Source of the DNA: Desulfobacterales bacterium
GTDB lineage: Bacteria > Desulfobacterota > Desulfobacteria > Desulfobacterales > C00003060
Assembly (NCBI GenBank): GCA_030616425.1
Contig: JAUWXJ010000085.1
Coordinates: forward strand, 1 to 9,662
Length of the DNA: 9,662 nt
Direction of reading: 5' to 3'
Below, one piece after another: positions 1 through 5,714 of the stretch. Under the pieces are notes generated by a model. The model saw only the letters and a list, made by a program, of their open reading frames with translations. It made no database searches and was not told where the DNA came from. A program made the translations under genes and the position numbers. Position 1 is the stretch's first letter. Every line of letters starts with the position of its first letter.

Positions 1-483
1 CTTTTCAATTGACGTTTTAAGTATCCATGGAAAAATCTTCAAATTATTGCCGACCCCTCACCAGCTAACCCATGAAAATCCTGGACTGAAACGACTGTAT
101 GTGATAGCGGTTTCGCAAGGCCCCAAGCGTTGCGTTGACCCTAACCGGAAGCTGCCGCAGGCTGAAACACCGACACCCCATTTATTACGATGACAGGCGG
201 GGTTTGTGCTTCATAGGCTAACAGAGCGTTGTGGACGGCAAAGTTGAGGGCCATGGAGCAAGGTGGGACAAGAGAACAATTAACACTTGGTCATGGTCAT
301 AACATCCTGACATTTTCAGAAATCAAGGATATGGCAAGGAAGCTGCAATTTCTGTCTCTCTGTATAGACCACTACATATAGGGTTCTGTCTATTAACGCA
401 CGTGTAACCGTCGGGATACATACACTAATTTCGATTTCCCAGATTTCAGACAGGCCAACTTACCTTACCCCGTGATGTTTTCA
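1..483. other. Non-coding stretch, no supported gene
   Basis: I find no convincing gene, RNA gene or repeat here. Frames are short and lack ribosome binding sites. The longest suggestive frame is a 37-codon minus-strand reading (about 254 down to 141, starting MALNFAVHNALL), but it has no Shine-Dalgarno sequence and no family I recognise. The stretch may be the decayed end of an upstream gene or an intergenic region. Confidence 0.5.
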
Positions 484-512
484 TTGACATGTAGCTACGG
501 ACGGAATACTAT
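484..512 (+). promoter_or_regulatory. Sigma-70 type promoter of the cold-shock gene
   Basis: A perfect -35 box TTGACA (484-489) is followed, after exactly 17 bp, by TACTAT (507-512), which matches the -10 consensus at 5 of 6 positions. Transcription would start near 519, giving a leader of about 188 nt before the cold-shock coding region. No other gene start lies between. The assignment rests on consensus match and spacing only. Confidence 0.7.
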
Positions 513-518
513 TAATGT

Positions 519-706
519 ATCGGTCCAACTATCGCCTTGCCCTTCATCCCTTATCATGTGAAGGACCCGGATCGAGTGCGGAAATCAGGATCCCTATTTT
601 GGAACCCGCTTCAATCCCATCTTTCGCCTAGAGATGCGATTCTGCAGCTTTTTCCAGAGTAACACCTGAGAGCTGTACGAAAGAAGAAAAAAGGAGGATA
701 ATCGCC
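519..706 (+). promoter_or_regulatory. Long 5' leader of the cold-shock mRNA
   Basis: The stretch between the predicted start site and the cold-shock start codon is about 190 nt and contains no supported gene. It can form a small hairpin (CCTTCA at 541-546 with TGAAGG at 559-564) and ends in a strong A-rich AAGGAGG ribosome binding site. Long structured leaders that change fold with temperature are known for enterobacterial cspA mRNAs. Whether this one acts that way is inference. Confidence 0.45.
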
Positions 707-907
707 ATGGCAGAAGGAATCGTGAAGTGGTTCAGTGACCAAAAGGGATTCGGTTTCATTCAGCGGGATGGGGACACGGACGTGTTTGTCCATCACTCCG
801 CCATTAGCGGGTCTGGATTCAAGACACTTGCTGAGGGCGACCAGGTGACTTTTGACGTAGAACAGGGCACCAAAGGGCCTTCAGCAACAAACGTCGTCAA
901 GCTCTAG
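707..907 (+). CDS. csp: Cold-shock domain protein (CspA family)
   Basis: This 66-residue protein is one complete cold-shock domain, a five-stranded OB-fold that binds single-stranded RNA and DNA and in known members melts mRNA structure in the cytoplasm. The N-terminus reads MAEGIVKWFSDQKGFGFI. RNP1 is KGFGFI (residues 13-18) and RNP2 is VFVHHS (26-31), and the domain closes with the usual GPSATNVV. The length equals the family norm. The ATG at 707 lies 9 nt after a strong AAGGAGG. The gene has its own consensus promoter with a long leader and its own terminator at 930-960, so it is probably monocistronic. The sequence cannot tell a cold-inducible paralogue from a constitutive one. Confidence 0.97.
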   Translation: MAEGIVKWFSDQKGFGFIQRDGDTDVFVHHSAISGSGFKTLAEGDQVTFDVEQGTKGPSATNVVKL

Positions 908-929
908 TCTGGGACTGTTCGATCATCAT

Positions 930-975
930 AGGCACTTCGTCAACGTGAGGCGAAGTGCCTTATTTGTTATTCTTG
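930..975 (+). terminator. Rho-independent terminator after csp
   Basis: AGGCACTTCG (930-939) pairs perfectly with CGAAGTGCCT (951-960) across an 11-nt loop. A T-rich tract (TATTTGTTATTCTTG) follows and runs into a further T run. It starts 22 nt after the csp stop codon and should end that transcript. Confidence 0.85.
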
Positions 976-1049
976 TTTTTTTCTCTTCTGGCTGTTCCCC
1001 GGATAAATAGAGACAGCAAATGTAAGCCGGAAATCAAGAGAGGTTGCAG

Positions 1050-1241
1050 ATGGCAAAAAAGTCAGGACCCACACTTCGGAAACGTCACAAGGAAATGGAG
1101 CGTCTGGACAGGCGAAAAGCCAAAGAAGCAAAGCGGCTAGAGGCTAAAGAGCGTAGGGCCAAAGCAAGGCTGAGGACTAGTGATGAAGATCCGGATATTG
1201 CAGGGATACGGCCCGGCCCTCAGCCTCTGCCAGAGCAGTGA
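1050..1241 (+). CDS. Small very basic, helical protein of unknown function
   Basis: The product is 63 residues and I do not recognise a named family. Residues 1-45 are extremely rich in Lys, Arg, Glu and Ala (MAKKSGPTLRKRHKEMERLD...) and should form one long charged helix. The tail is acidic and then Pro-rich, ending GPQPLPEQ. The ATG at 1050 is preferred over the in-frame TTG at 1044 because GAGAGG (1038-1043) sits 6 nt before it. The neighbours are the csp gene, whose terminator lies upstream, and an RRM gene 140 nt downstream. The charge pattern and context suggest an RNA- or ribosome-associated protein. That role is inferred; the gene call rests on the start signal and the non-random composition. 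Confidence 0.72.
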   Translation: MAKKSGPTLRKRHKEMERLDRRKAKEAKRLEAKERRAKARLRTSDEDPDIAGIRPGPQPLPEQ

Positions 1242-1381
1242 GATGATTTTGGCGATGACGAATAGGTTCAACATTTGCAAATCGGTTACCGTGTCTGGCG
1301 TGTCACAGTCTGGCTTACATTCCAAGGAGAACTCGGAACCACAACTTAGATGCGCCGAGAAGTGTTTTTAAGGAGGTCAAA

Positions 1382-1690
1382 ATGAATATCTATGTAGGCA
1401 ATTTGTCGCGTGAGGTCACCGAAGAGGATTTGCGGCAGGCGTTTGAAGCCTTCGGGGAAGTCACATCCGCCAAAATCATTAATGACAGGTACAGTGGCGA
1501 ATCAAGAGGGTTCGGATTCGTGGAGATGCCCAGTAAAGCTGATGGGGAGTCCGCGATCACCGGCCTGACGGAGAAAGAATTGAAGGGGCGAACGCTTAAG
1601 GTTAATGAGGCTCGCCCTCGCTCCGGAGGTCGTCAAAGCGGAAGAGGCCCAGGTGGTGGACGCCAGGGTGGTGGGCGGCGTTCTTGGTAA
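1382..1690 (+). CDS. RRM-domain RNA-binding protein with Gly/Arg-rich tail
   Basis: This 102-residue protein carries one RNA recognition motif in residues 2-77. RNP2 is IYVGNL (3-8) and RNP1 is RGFGFVEM (42-49), the aromatic surface that stacks on single-stranded RNA in this fold. Residues 78-102 form a low-complexity Gly/Arg/Gln tail (GRGPGGGRQGGGRR), as in glycine-rich bacterial and cyanobacterial Rbp proteins. The ATG at 1382 follows AAGGAGG (1370-1376) at 5 nt. Members of this group are often cold-induced and are thought to act as RNA chaperones. The location next to csp and rpsU fits that, though the target RNAs are unknown. A second, shorter RRM gene lies 2 kb downstream. Confidence 0.95.
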   Translation: MNIYVGNLSREVTEEDLRQAFEAFGEVTSAKIINDRYSGESRGFGFVEMPSKADGESAITGLTEKELKGRTLKVNEARPRSGGRQSGRGPGGGRQGGGRRSW

Positions 1691-1800
1691 GCGGGCCTTA
1701 GGCATAACAGAATCGTACTACGACTTCACCCACACACTTATTATCCGGGTCTCAGAATCCTTCCAACTACACTCGGTATGGCAAGAAAGGAGAGATAGGT

Positions 1801-2022
1801 TTGAGAGAGTTTGGTAGCCTGGAAGTCAAGGTCATCGGCAACGATCTTGAGAAGGCCATGAAGATCCTGAAAAGAAAACTACAGAAGGATGGTGTTTTCC
1901 GCCGACTGAAGGCCATTAGGAGCTATGAAAAACCAAGCGAATGCCGCCGTCGAAAACGTCGAGAGAGTGAAAGAAAACAGAGAATCAACCGGTTGAAAAG
2001 CTCAAGGCACTCCAGATACTAG
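1801..2022 (+). CDS. rpsU: Small ribosomal subunit protein bS21
   Basis: This 73-residue protein matches bS21, a 30S platform protein close to the anti-Shine-Dalgarno region that takes part in initiation. The diagnostic stretch is LEVKVIGNDLEKAMKILKRKLQKDGVF, followed by YEKPSE and an Arg/Lys-rich helical tail (CRRRKRRESERKQR). The start is the TTG at 1801, 8 nt after AAAGGAG (1786-1792); no in-frame ATG precedes the conserved region. This gives six residues (MREFGS) before the usual start point. The middle is unusual, reading FRRLKAIRSYEKPS where relatives usually have an ELK-RRR-Y type stretch. A strong terminator follows at 2044. The TTG start may keep translation modest. Confidence 0.92.
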   Translation: MREFGSLEVKVIGNDLEKAMKILKRKLQKDGVFRRLKAIRSYEKPSECRRRKRRESERKQRINRLKSSRHSRY

Positions 2023-2043
2023 TCCTATTCTCGTGATGTCCTG

Positions 2044-2075
2044 AGCCCGGCCGTTATGCCGGGCTTGCTTTTTCT
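2044..2075 (+). terminator. Rho-independent terminator after rpsU
   Basis: AGCCCGGC (2044-2051) pairs perfectly with GCCGGGCT (2058-2065) across a 6-nt loop, followed by TGCTTTTTCT. It begins 21 nt after the rpsU stop codon and is a classic intrinsic terminator. Confidence 0.92.
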
Positions 2076-2124
2076 AGTCAGTTTTTCACGCAATTCAGAC
2101 AAAACCTAGGCAAGGAGGAAAAGA

Positions 2125-2397
2125 ATGAACAAGGAAGGTTTAGTAAGATTTGTTTCAGATAAGGCAGGTATCACCCAAAAAGCCGCAGGTGAAACAGTTA
2201 ATGCTGTCCTTGAGGGTATTTCGTCTGCTTTGGAGAAGGGAGATTCTGTTTCACTCATAGGTTTCGGGAGCTTTAAGGTTGTTAAAAGAGCTGCACGGGA
2301 AGGCCGCAACCCCAGGACAGGAGAAAAGATTAACATCCCGGCTTCCAAGAGTGTGAAATTCACCCCAGGGAAAGCTTTTAAGCAACGGGTTCAATGA
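2125..2397 (+). CDS. hup: HU-family DNA-binding protein
   Basis: This 90-residue protein has the full length of an HU/IHF subunit, a dimeric nucleoid protein that bends DNA. The N-terminal helices (MNKEGLVRFVSDKAGITQKAA) are followed by the GFGSF turn (residues 46-50). The DNA-embracing arm GRNPRTGE (60-67) carries the intercalating Pro63, and the end reads FTPGKAFK (79-86). The ATG at 2125 lies 6 nt after AAGGAGG (2112-2118). The gene follows the rpsU terminator, so it probably has its own promoter, which I could not identify. HU is favoured over IHF because of the RNPRTGE arm and the short C-terminus. A homodimer is likely, although another subunit may be encoded elsewhere. Confidence 0.95.
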   Translation: MNKEGLVRFVSDKAGITQKAAGETVNAVLEGISSALEKGDSVSLIGFGSFKVVKRAAREGRNPRTGEKINIPASKSVKFTPGKAFKQRVQ

Positions 2398-2539
2398 ATC
2401 AATAGCAAGACCCCCAGTGAATGGTCTATCACTGTCGTCAAGGGTAAAATATTTGCATGGCATAGTGAAGAAACTGAGGACCAATTTTGCATTCGCTTTC
2501 GCTAAAGAAGAGAGTGGATAGAGAAGGAAATCTGTATCA

Positions 2540-3418
2540 ATGACTAATATCGAATTCAAGATCGGCCAGGAACACGAAAACATGAAGGGAGTCTATAAGG
2601 TTCTTGCCATTGACAGAGATACCATGTGTATCCGCTGGGAGAGTGGTGAGGAGGTTACAACCACTGTAGCTTTGCAGAGCCGAATTATTGAGCGCATGCA
2701 CCGAGAACGGGCGCTGATAAGAACCAAAAAAGGCGGAAAACGCAAACAACCGCAGCCCTCAGAGTATGCCAGTAAATTTGAGGGTTTGAAAGAAGAGGAT
2801 TTTTCCGAAGACGTTGCAGGCGCAACCTGGCGCTATTATGACAGTCTGGGTGGTGCGGTGGCCGTTCGCCTGAACTCAGACAAATTTGACATTGCATCAT
2901 GGCCAAGGTACGAGCTTTCTGCGATTCACTGGGACGATCTTAATCACCGGCGTCACGATGACTTCCGGCTTCAGGCAAAGTTTTTTGCCCGACTCGATGA
3001 AAACCGTCTCTATTTTGGCCTTTGTATCGAGCGGTCCAACCAGGAAAAGGACGCCAAAGATGACTGGAATGCTTTCATTGCCTGGCTGAGAGACGCCAAG
3101 AACGACTCCTGGCTTAACAAAGTCGTATACAAACATGATTTGTCGATTTACGACATTAAGGAGGAGGGCGCCTTTACCGGAACCATAATGTCGGCCAAAG
3201 GAAAGTGGCGCTTGTCTAATAAACGCAAGAAGCAAGAGATCGAATCTCTGGCTGACTTCCTGGACGGCCTGACAGACAGCACCTGGGTGGATCTGCAGAT
3301 TGCAAAAATCGTTGAGAAAGACGAGGTAGTGCCACGCGGTGTCGAGATCGCTGATGATATTGCCCGGCTGTTTGAGATGCTGATGCCGCTTTACGAAGCC
3401 TTTGTGGTTTCTGACTAA
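2540..3418 (+). CDS. Uncharacterised 292-residue two-part protein
   Basis: I do not recognise this family. The product is soluble, with no signal peptide or membrane segment. Residues 5-52 (FKIGQEHENMKGVYKVLAIDRDTMCIRWESGEEV...) have the alternating pattern of a small Tudor/KOW-like beta barrel. A basic linker (KKGGKRKQPQPS, about 63-74) leads to a 215-residue alpha/beta region rich in Trp and Asp, including AIHWDDLNHRRHDDFRLQAKFF (128-149) and YFGLCIERSN (158-167). The ATG at 2540 has a GAAGGA 11 nt upstream, a slightly long spacing. The barrel plus basic linker suggests nucleic-acid or protein binding, by inference only. The neighbours are HU and an FKBP stub, with no obvious operon. Confidence 0.8.
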   Translation: MTNIEFKIGQEHENMKGVYKVLAIDRDTMCIRWESGEEVTTTVALQSRIIERMHRERALIRTKKGGKRKQPQPSEYASKFEGLKEEDFSEDVAGATWRYYDSLGGAVAVRLNSDKFDIASWPRYELSAIHWDDLNHRRHDDFRLQAKFFARLDENRLYFGLCIERSNQEKDAKDDWNAFIAWLRDAKNDSWLNKVVYKHDLSIYDIKEEGAFTGTIMSAKGKWRLSNKRKKQEIESLADFLDGLTDSTWVDLQIAKIVEKDEVVPRGVEIADDIARLFEMLMPLYEAFVVSD

Positions 3419-3500
3419 CTCCGTTCAGCATTAATCATTTGCAGCGTCCGAAAATATTACCTAGTGGACTCTGACAACCACACCACGACAGGAGAAAACA

Positions 3501-3590
3501 ATGGCACAGGCAGAGAATGGTGACACCGTTAAAGTTCACTACACCGGAAAATTTGACGATGGCACGGTCTTTGAGTCCACGCGGTGTTAG
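3501..3590 (+). pseudogene. Truncated FKBP-type peptidyl-prolyl isomerase (29 codons)
   Basis: The reading frame gives MAQAENGDTVKVHYTGKFDD then GTVFEST, the well-known N-terminus of short FKBP/SlyD-type prolyl isomerases, and then runs into TAG after two unrelated residues. A full enzyme has about 140 residues or more, so only the first strand and turn survive and no active site is present. It keeps a good ribosome binding site (AGGAG, 3490-3494) 6 nt before the ATG, so the stub may still be translated. The break lies near 3580. Downstream sequence shows no continuation of the gene in any frame, so this is a deletion or recombination joint and not a simple frameshift. Confidence 0.85.
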
Positions 3591-3600
3591 AATCTATATG
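3571..3600 (+). promoter_or_regulatory. Weak candidate promoter for the second RRM gene
   Basis: TTGAGT (3571-3576) and TATATG (3595-3600) are separated by 18 bp, each matching the consensus at 4 of 6 positions. The -35 would lie in the FKBP remnant and the -10 in the sequence joined to it. Suggestive only. Confidence 0.25.
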
Positions 3601-3664
3601 TTGCTTTCTACCCTGAAAGGAACCATCATTGAGCAGAGAGGGATAAACTAGAAAAGGAGATTCT

Positions 3665-3934
3665 ATGAAGGGTGGTAGGAACCTTTATGTGGGAAATCTT
3701 GGTCATTCCGTGACTAGTGATGAGTTGGGAAAATTATTTGCCGATTATGGTGACGTTGAGAAAGTCACTATTATTGAAGGGAAAGATTTTGGGTTTGTCG
3801 AAATGTCTAGCCGATCGGAAGCTGATAGGGCAAGACAAGCGTTAAACGGTTCCGAGTTCCAAGAACGCACGTTGAGAGTTGACGAAGCTCGTCCACCTAG
3901 AAGTCGACGAAGGCGTGGTTATCAAAGATATTAG
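3665..3934 (+). CDS. Short RRM-domain RNA-binding protein
   Basis: This 89-residue protein has a single compact RNA recognition motif. RNP2 is LYVGNL (residues 7-12) and RNP1 is KDFGFVEM (40-47), in which the usual Gly after the basic residue is Asp. The beta2-beta3 loop is shorter than in the other RRM protein of this window, which has a DRYSGES insert there. The tail is short and basic (PPRSRRRRGYQRY) instead of Gly-rich. The ATG at 3665 follows AAGGAG (3654-3659) at 5 nt. It probably binds single-stranded RNA in the cytoplasm. Compared with the RRM gene at 1382 it looks like a diverged paralogue, not a recent copy, since the two share little beyond the motif core. A hairpin element lies just downstream. 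Confidence 0.93.
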   Translation: MKGGRNLYVGNLGHSVTSDELGKLFADYGDVEKVTIIEGKDFGFVEMSSRSEADRARQALNGSEFQERTLRVDEARPPRSRRRRGYQRY

Positions 3935-3981
3935 CCTAATTGAGAGATAATCTGGATTTGATAGTCTGCCAGGGAAAAGGG

Positions 3982-4049
3982 GGGACGTACATAAGTATAT
4001 AAATAACTGCGGCGGAGGCATGACTTACTTATATATTTATGAACGTCCC
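3982..4049. repeat. 68-bp hairpin element with 25-bp arms
   Basis: The left arm 3982-4006 (GGGACGTACATAAGTATATA, then AATAA) and the right arm 4025-4049 are inverted copies matching at 22 of 25 positions, around an 18-nt GC-rich centre (4007-4024). The outer end GGGACGT is the same core found at the ends of the 105-bp elements in this window. No coding content. It may be a mobile palindromic element, and the RNA hairpin would also end or protect the RRM transcript. Confidence 0.85.
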
Positions 4050-4057
4050 TCTAGTAT

Positions 4058-4131
4058 CCTTCAGTTTATCTTGTCAGCTTAGGATATAGACTTCAGTGTC
4101 AGTATATGTCCAATTAGTCAAGGGCGTCCCC
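4058..4131 (+). repeat. 105-bp element, copy 1 (left end missing)
   Basis: These 74 bases match the right 74 bases of the two complete copies at 4610-4714 and 7707-7811, from CCTTCAGTTTATC to the terminal GGGCGTCCCC. The left terminal repeat is missing. The sequence immediately to the left is CTAGTAT, then the right arm of the hairpin element, whose ACGTCCC could be the remains of this copy's left end. The right side runs directly into the recombinase remnant. Confidence 0.9.
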
Positions 4132-4137
4132 GAAACC

Positions 4138-4251
4138 TCCCAGGCTTATCGGAAGTCCAAAAACCTTAGACTCATTCAAGAGTTGATGGGTCATTCAAGC
4201 CCTAATAGCACGATGATATACACCGCTGTAAGTCCAGAAGAGCTATACTAG
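4138..4251 (+). pseudogene. C-terminal remnant of a tyrosine recombinase/integrase
   Basis: The open frame reads RLIQELMGHSSPNSTMIYTA then VSPEELY and a TAG stop. This is the C-terminal end of a phage-integrase/XerC-type recombinase: LMGHSS is the box with the conserved active-site His, and the Tyr of MIYT matches the position of the nucleophile that joins to DNA. The rest of the catalytic domain (the two Arg residues and the Lys) is absent. The frame runs straight out of repeat copy 1 with no start codon or ribosome binding site, so it is a fragment. It marks the former presence of an integrating element beside the accessory cassette. Confidence 0.85.
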
Positions 4252-4267
4252 ACAGTTAATAGCCTTT

Positions 4268-4287
4268 GGTAGGGGGGAGGGGGGAGG
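4268..4287 (+). promoter_or_regulatory. G-rich duplicated ribosome binding region
   Basis: The leader reads GGTA, then two runs of six G separated by single A residues, then AGG, just before the ATG at 4290. It contains two GGAGG sequences, one (4276-4280) 9 nt from the start and one (4283-4287) only 2 nt away. The first is likely the working site. The G runs could form a quadruplex in the RNA. Confidence 0.5.
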
Positions 4288-4289
4288 TA

Positions 4290-4598
4290 ATGATAAAGAT
4301 AATTTCAACGTTGACTATTCTAATAGCTCTATCAGGTTTAAGTTTTGCAGGTGAAGTTAAGAAAATAGTAATACAGGATATTTATTGGATTGAAATTGGA
4401 GATACAGCAGACAGGGTGTTTAGCATACTGGATAAAAGTGATGTGGTGAGTCGGGAACAAAAGAAAGACCCATATCATCCAGGCAGTTTTATAGAAATTA
4501 AATATTACAAGGTCGAAGGGAAATCCTTCACTATTCACTTTGCACGTGTGTTAGACCCAGGACCATACGAGGTAGTAAAAATTATTACACATCCTTAA
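4290..4598 (+). CDS. Small exported protein of unknown function
   Basis: This 102-residue protein begins with a textbook Sec signal peptide: MIKI, a hydrophobic core, and LSFA with likely cleavage after Ala20. The mature part is about 82 residues with no lipobox Cys, so it should be periplasmic. It contains IEIGDTADRVFSILDKSDVV (residues 35-54) and a beta-rich second half (FIEIKYYKVEGKSFTIHF). That pattern resembles the helix-plus-sheet fold of SmpA/OmlA and BLIP-like proteins, but the match is too weak to assign. The ATG at 4290 is chosen over the TTG at 4266 because only it puts a positive residue at the front of the signal peptide. The gene stands alone between the recombinase remnant and repeat copy 2. 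Confidence 0.75.
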   Translation: MIKIISTLTILIALSGLSFAGEVKKIVIQDIYWIEIGDTADRVFSILDKSDVVSREQKKDPYHPGSFIEIKYYKVEGKSFTIHFARVLDPGPYEVVKIITHP

Positions 4599-4609
4599 GG
4601 GAGACAATT

Positions 4610-4714
4610 GGGGACGTCCTTGACTAATTGTACTAATTAACCTTCAGTTTATCTTGTCAGCTTAGGATATAGACTTCAGTGTCAGTATATGTCCAATTAG
4701 TCAAGGGCGTCCCC
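4610..4714 (+). repeat. 105-bp element, copy 2 (complete)
   Basis: The left end 4610-4630 begins GGGGACGTCCTTGACTAATT and the right end 4694-4714 is its inverted copy with one mismatch (20 of 21). The 63-bp centre carries CTTCAG and TGTCAG twice each. It has no coding capacity. It lies between the convergent genes ending at 4598 and 4749 and could form a long hairpin in transcripts from either side. A shared GAAACC follows the right end in copies 1 and 2. Confidence 0.95.
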
Positions 4715-4748
4715 GAAACCTTTATCCCTCTTGCGCGATCTATCGACT

Positions 4749-5531
4749 TTAGTTCTTAACATGTTTTTCCCACCTTTCCAAGAATTCCTGTTCCTTCGTC
4801 CTATCACCACCAAACAAAAAATCACAAAGACTCAGAGAGAAATTCAAACGTATTCTTGGAAAAAAATTGGCCTCCCCACCTTTGTCAAAGTGAGATTCCT
4901 GAGGGTCAAGCCCTTTCTCCCTGAGTTTCAAAAGGTACCACAAAAGAAAGATGGCGTGTCTCTCTTGGGGGATAGTCTCAAGCTTACGCCGAACCAAATC
5001 AAGGATACTCTCTAAGATGATCTCCTTGATCTTCTCAGCATCTTTCTCAAGATAGATCCTCTCTGCGTACTCTGTTGGATAATAATGTTTCTCGCGCTCC
5101 TCTTCCTTTCTATTGTCTATCAAGCCAACCTGACAACTGAGCCTCAGATAATCGTTGAAATTCTGGATTAGGGGCTGGAACTCCTTTCGATACAGAAATG
5201 ACCGATTCGATTTCTTGGAAGCTGCAACCGCCTTCTTTATAAACTCTGGCCATCTGTTCAGTGCGGTCTGGCCAATGAGAATCTTGCTGGCAGTCAGCAT
5301 ATACTCTTTGATCGCTGTCCCCCGATATTTGAAATCCTGCTCTTTGTTGGAACTCTCTTCATTTCCGTTTGTCTCCGTCATCATCCAATCATCGATTTCT
5401 GGTTTGAAGAACCGTGGAGATCCAAGTTTGCTGTGGAAGGGTATTTGACCTTGCTTAATGAGGTGACGGATCTTGGTCTGTGAAACCTGCAAATAGTCGG
5501 TTAAGTCGTCGATTGTCATCCATTCTTTCAT
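4749..5531 (-). CDS. Excisionase-family HTH protein with long helical C-terminus
   Basis: This 260-residue protein starts with a MerR/excisionase-type (HTH_17) winged helix: EWMTIDDLTDYLQVSQTKIR (residues 3-22), then HLIKQGQIPFHSKLGSPRFF and the closing EIDDWM (45-50). A charged linker (about 51-70) leads to a 190-residue mostly helical region that I do not recognise. It includes KEIILESILDLVRRKLETIP and ends near FLERWEKHVKN. The ATG at 5531 lies 8 nt after AAGGAG; an overlapping ATG at 5534 (5 nt) is also possible. Known excisionases are well under 100 residues, so this is an HTH fused to another domain and more likely a regulator. It diverges from the rightward operon. Confidence 0.85.
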   Translation of the reverse strand: MKEWMTIDDLTDYLQVSQTKIRHLIKQGQIPFHSKLGSPRFFKPEIDDWMMTETNGNEESSNKEQDFKYRGTAIKEYMLTASKILIGQTALNRWPEFIKKAVAASKKSNRSFLYRKEFQPLIQNFNDYLRLSCQVGLIDNRKEEEREKHYYPTEYAERIYLEKDAEKIKEIILESILDLVRRKLETIPQERHAIFLLWYLLKLREKGLDPQESHFDKGGEANFFPRIRLNFSLSLCDFLFGGDRTKEQEFLERWEKHVKN

Positions 5532-5573
5532 CATATCATCTCCTTTTAGAAACCACAAGCTTATCAATTGAGC

Positions 5574-5600
5574 ATCATATAATAATCATAATAAATCATA
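5574..5600. promoter_or_regulatory. Three phased ATCATA direct repeats
   Basis: ATCATA occurs at 5574-5579, 5585-5590 and 5595-5600, spaced 11 and 10 bp, that is about one DNA turn each. The repeats cover and flank the -10 of the leftward promoter. Direct, phased sites suit excisionase-type winged-helix proteins, so self-control by the product of the leftward gene is plausible. The region is AT-rich, so chance cannot be excluded. Confidence 0.4.
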
Positions 5601-5616
5601 TCTGCCATTTTGTCAA
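5588..5616 (-). promoter_or_regulatory. Promoter of the leftward HTH gene
   Basis: On the minus strand TTGACA (5616-5611) is followed after 17 bp by TATTAT (5593-5588), a perfect -35 and a 5-of-6 -10. Transcription would begin near 5580, leaving a leader of about 50 nt before the start at 5531. Confidence 0.75.
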
Positions 5617-5714
5617 GAAAGACCTAAAAAAAATGACACTTCAATCAAATCGCCTCATAGCCCTGCACCGCCACCGGCTAATCGTAATAATCAAGAGAAC
5701 TCGCTGAAAATATA

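Noticed and set aside
141..254. Minus-strand 37-codon frame (MALNFAVHNALL...)
   Set aside because: The translation looks protein-like, but no ribosome binding site precedes it, it is very short and I know no matching family.
955..1140. 61-codon frame after csp
   Set aside because: It begins inside the csp terminator stem and overlaps the better-supported 63-aa gene at 1050.
1605..1817. 70-codon frame overlapping the end of the RRM gene and the start of rpsU
   Set aside because: It is an out-of-frame reading through the Gly/Arg tail with no ribosome binding site.
2415..2434. CAGTGA/TCACTG hairpin after the HU gene considered as a terminator
   Set aside because: Only six base pairs and no T run follows.
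2897..3235. 112-codon minus-strand frame inside the 292-aa gene
   Set aside because: No start signal and no recognisable domain; the + strand frame is longer and has a plausible ribosome binding site.
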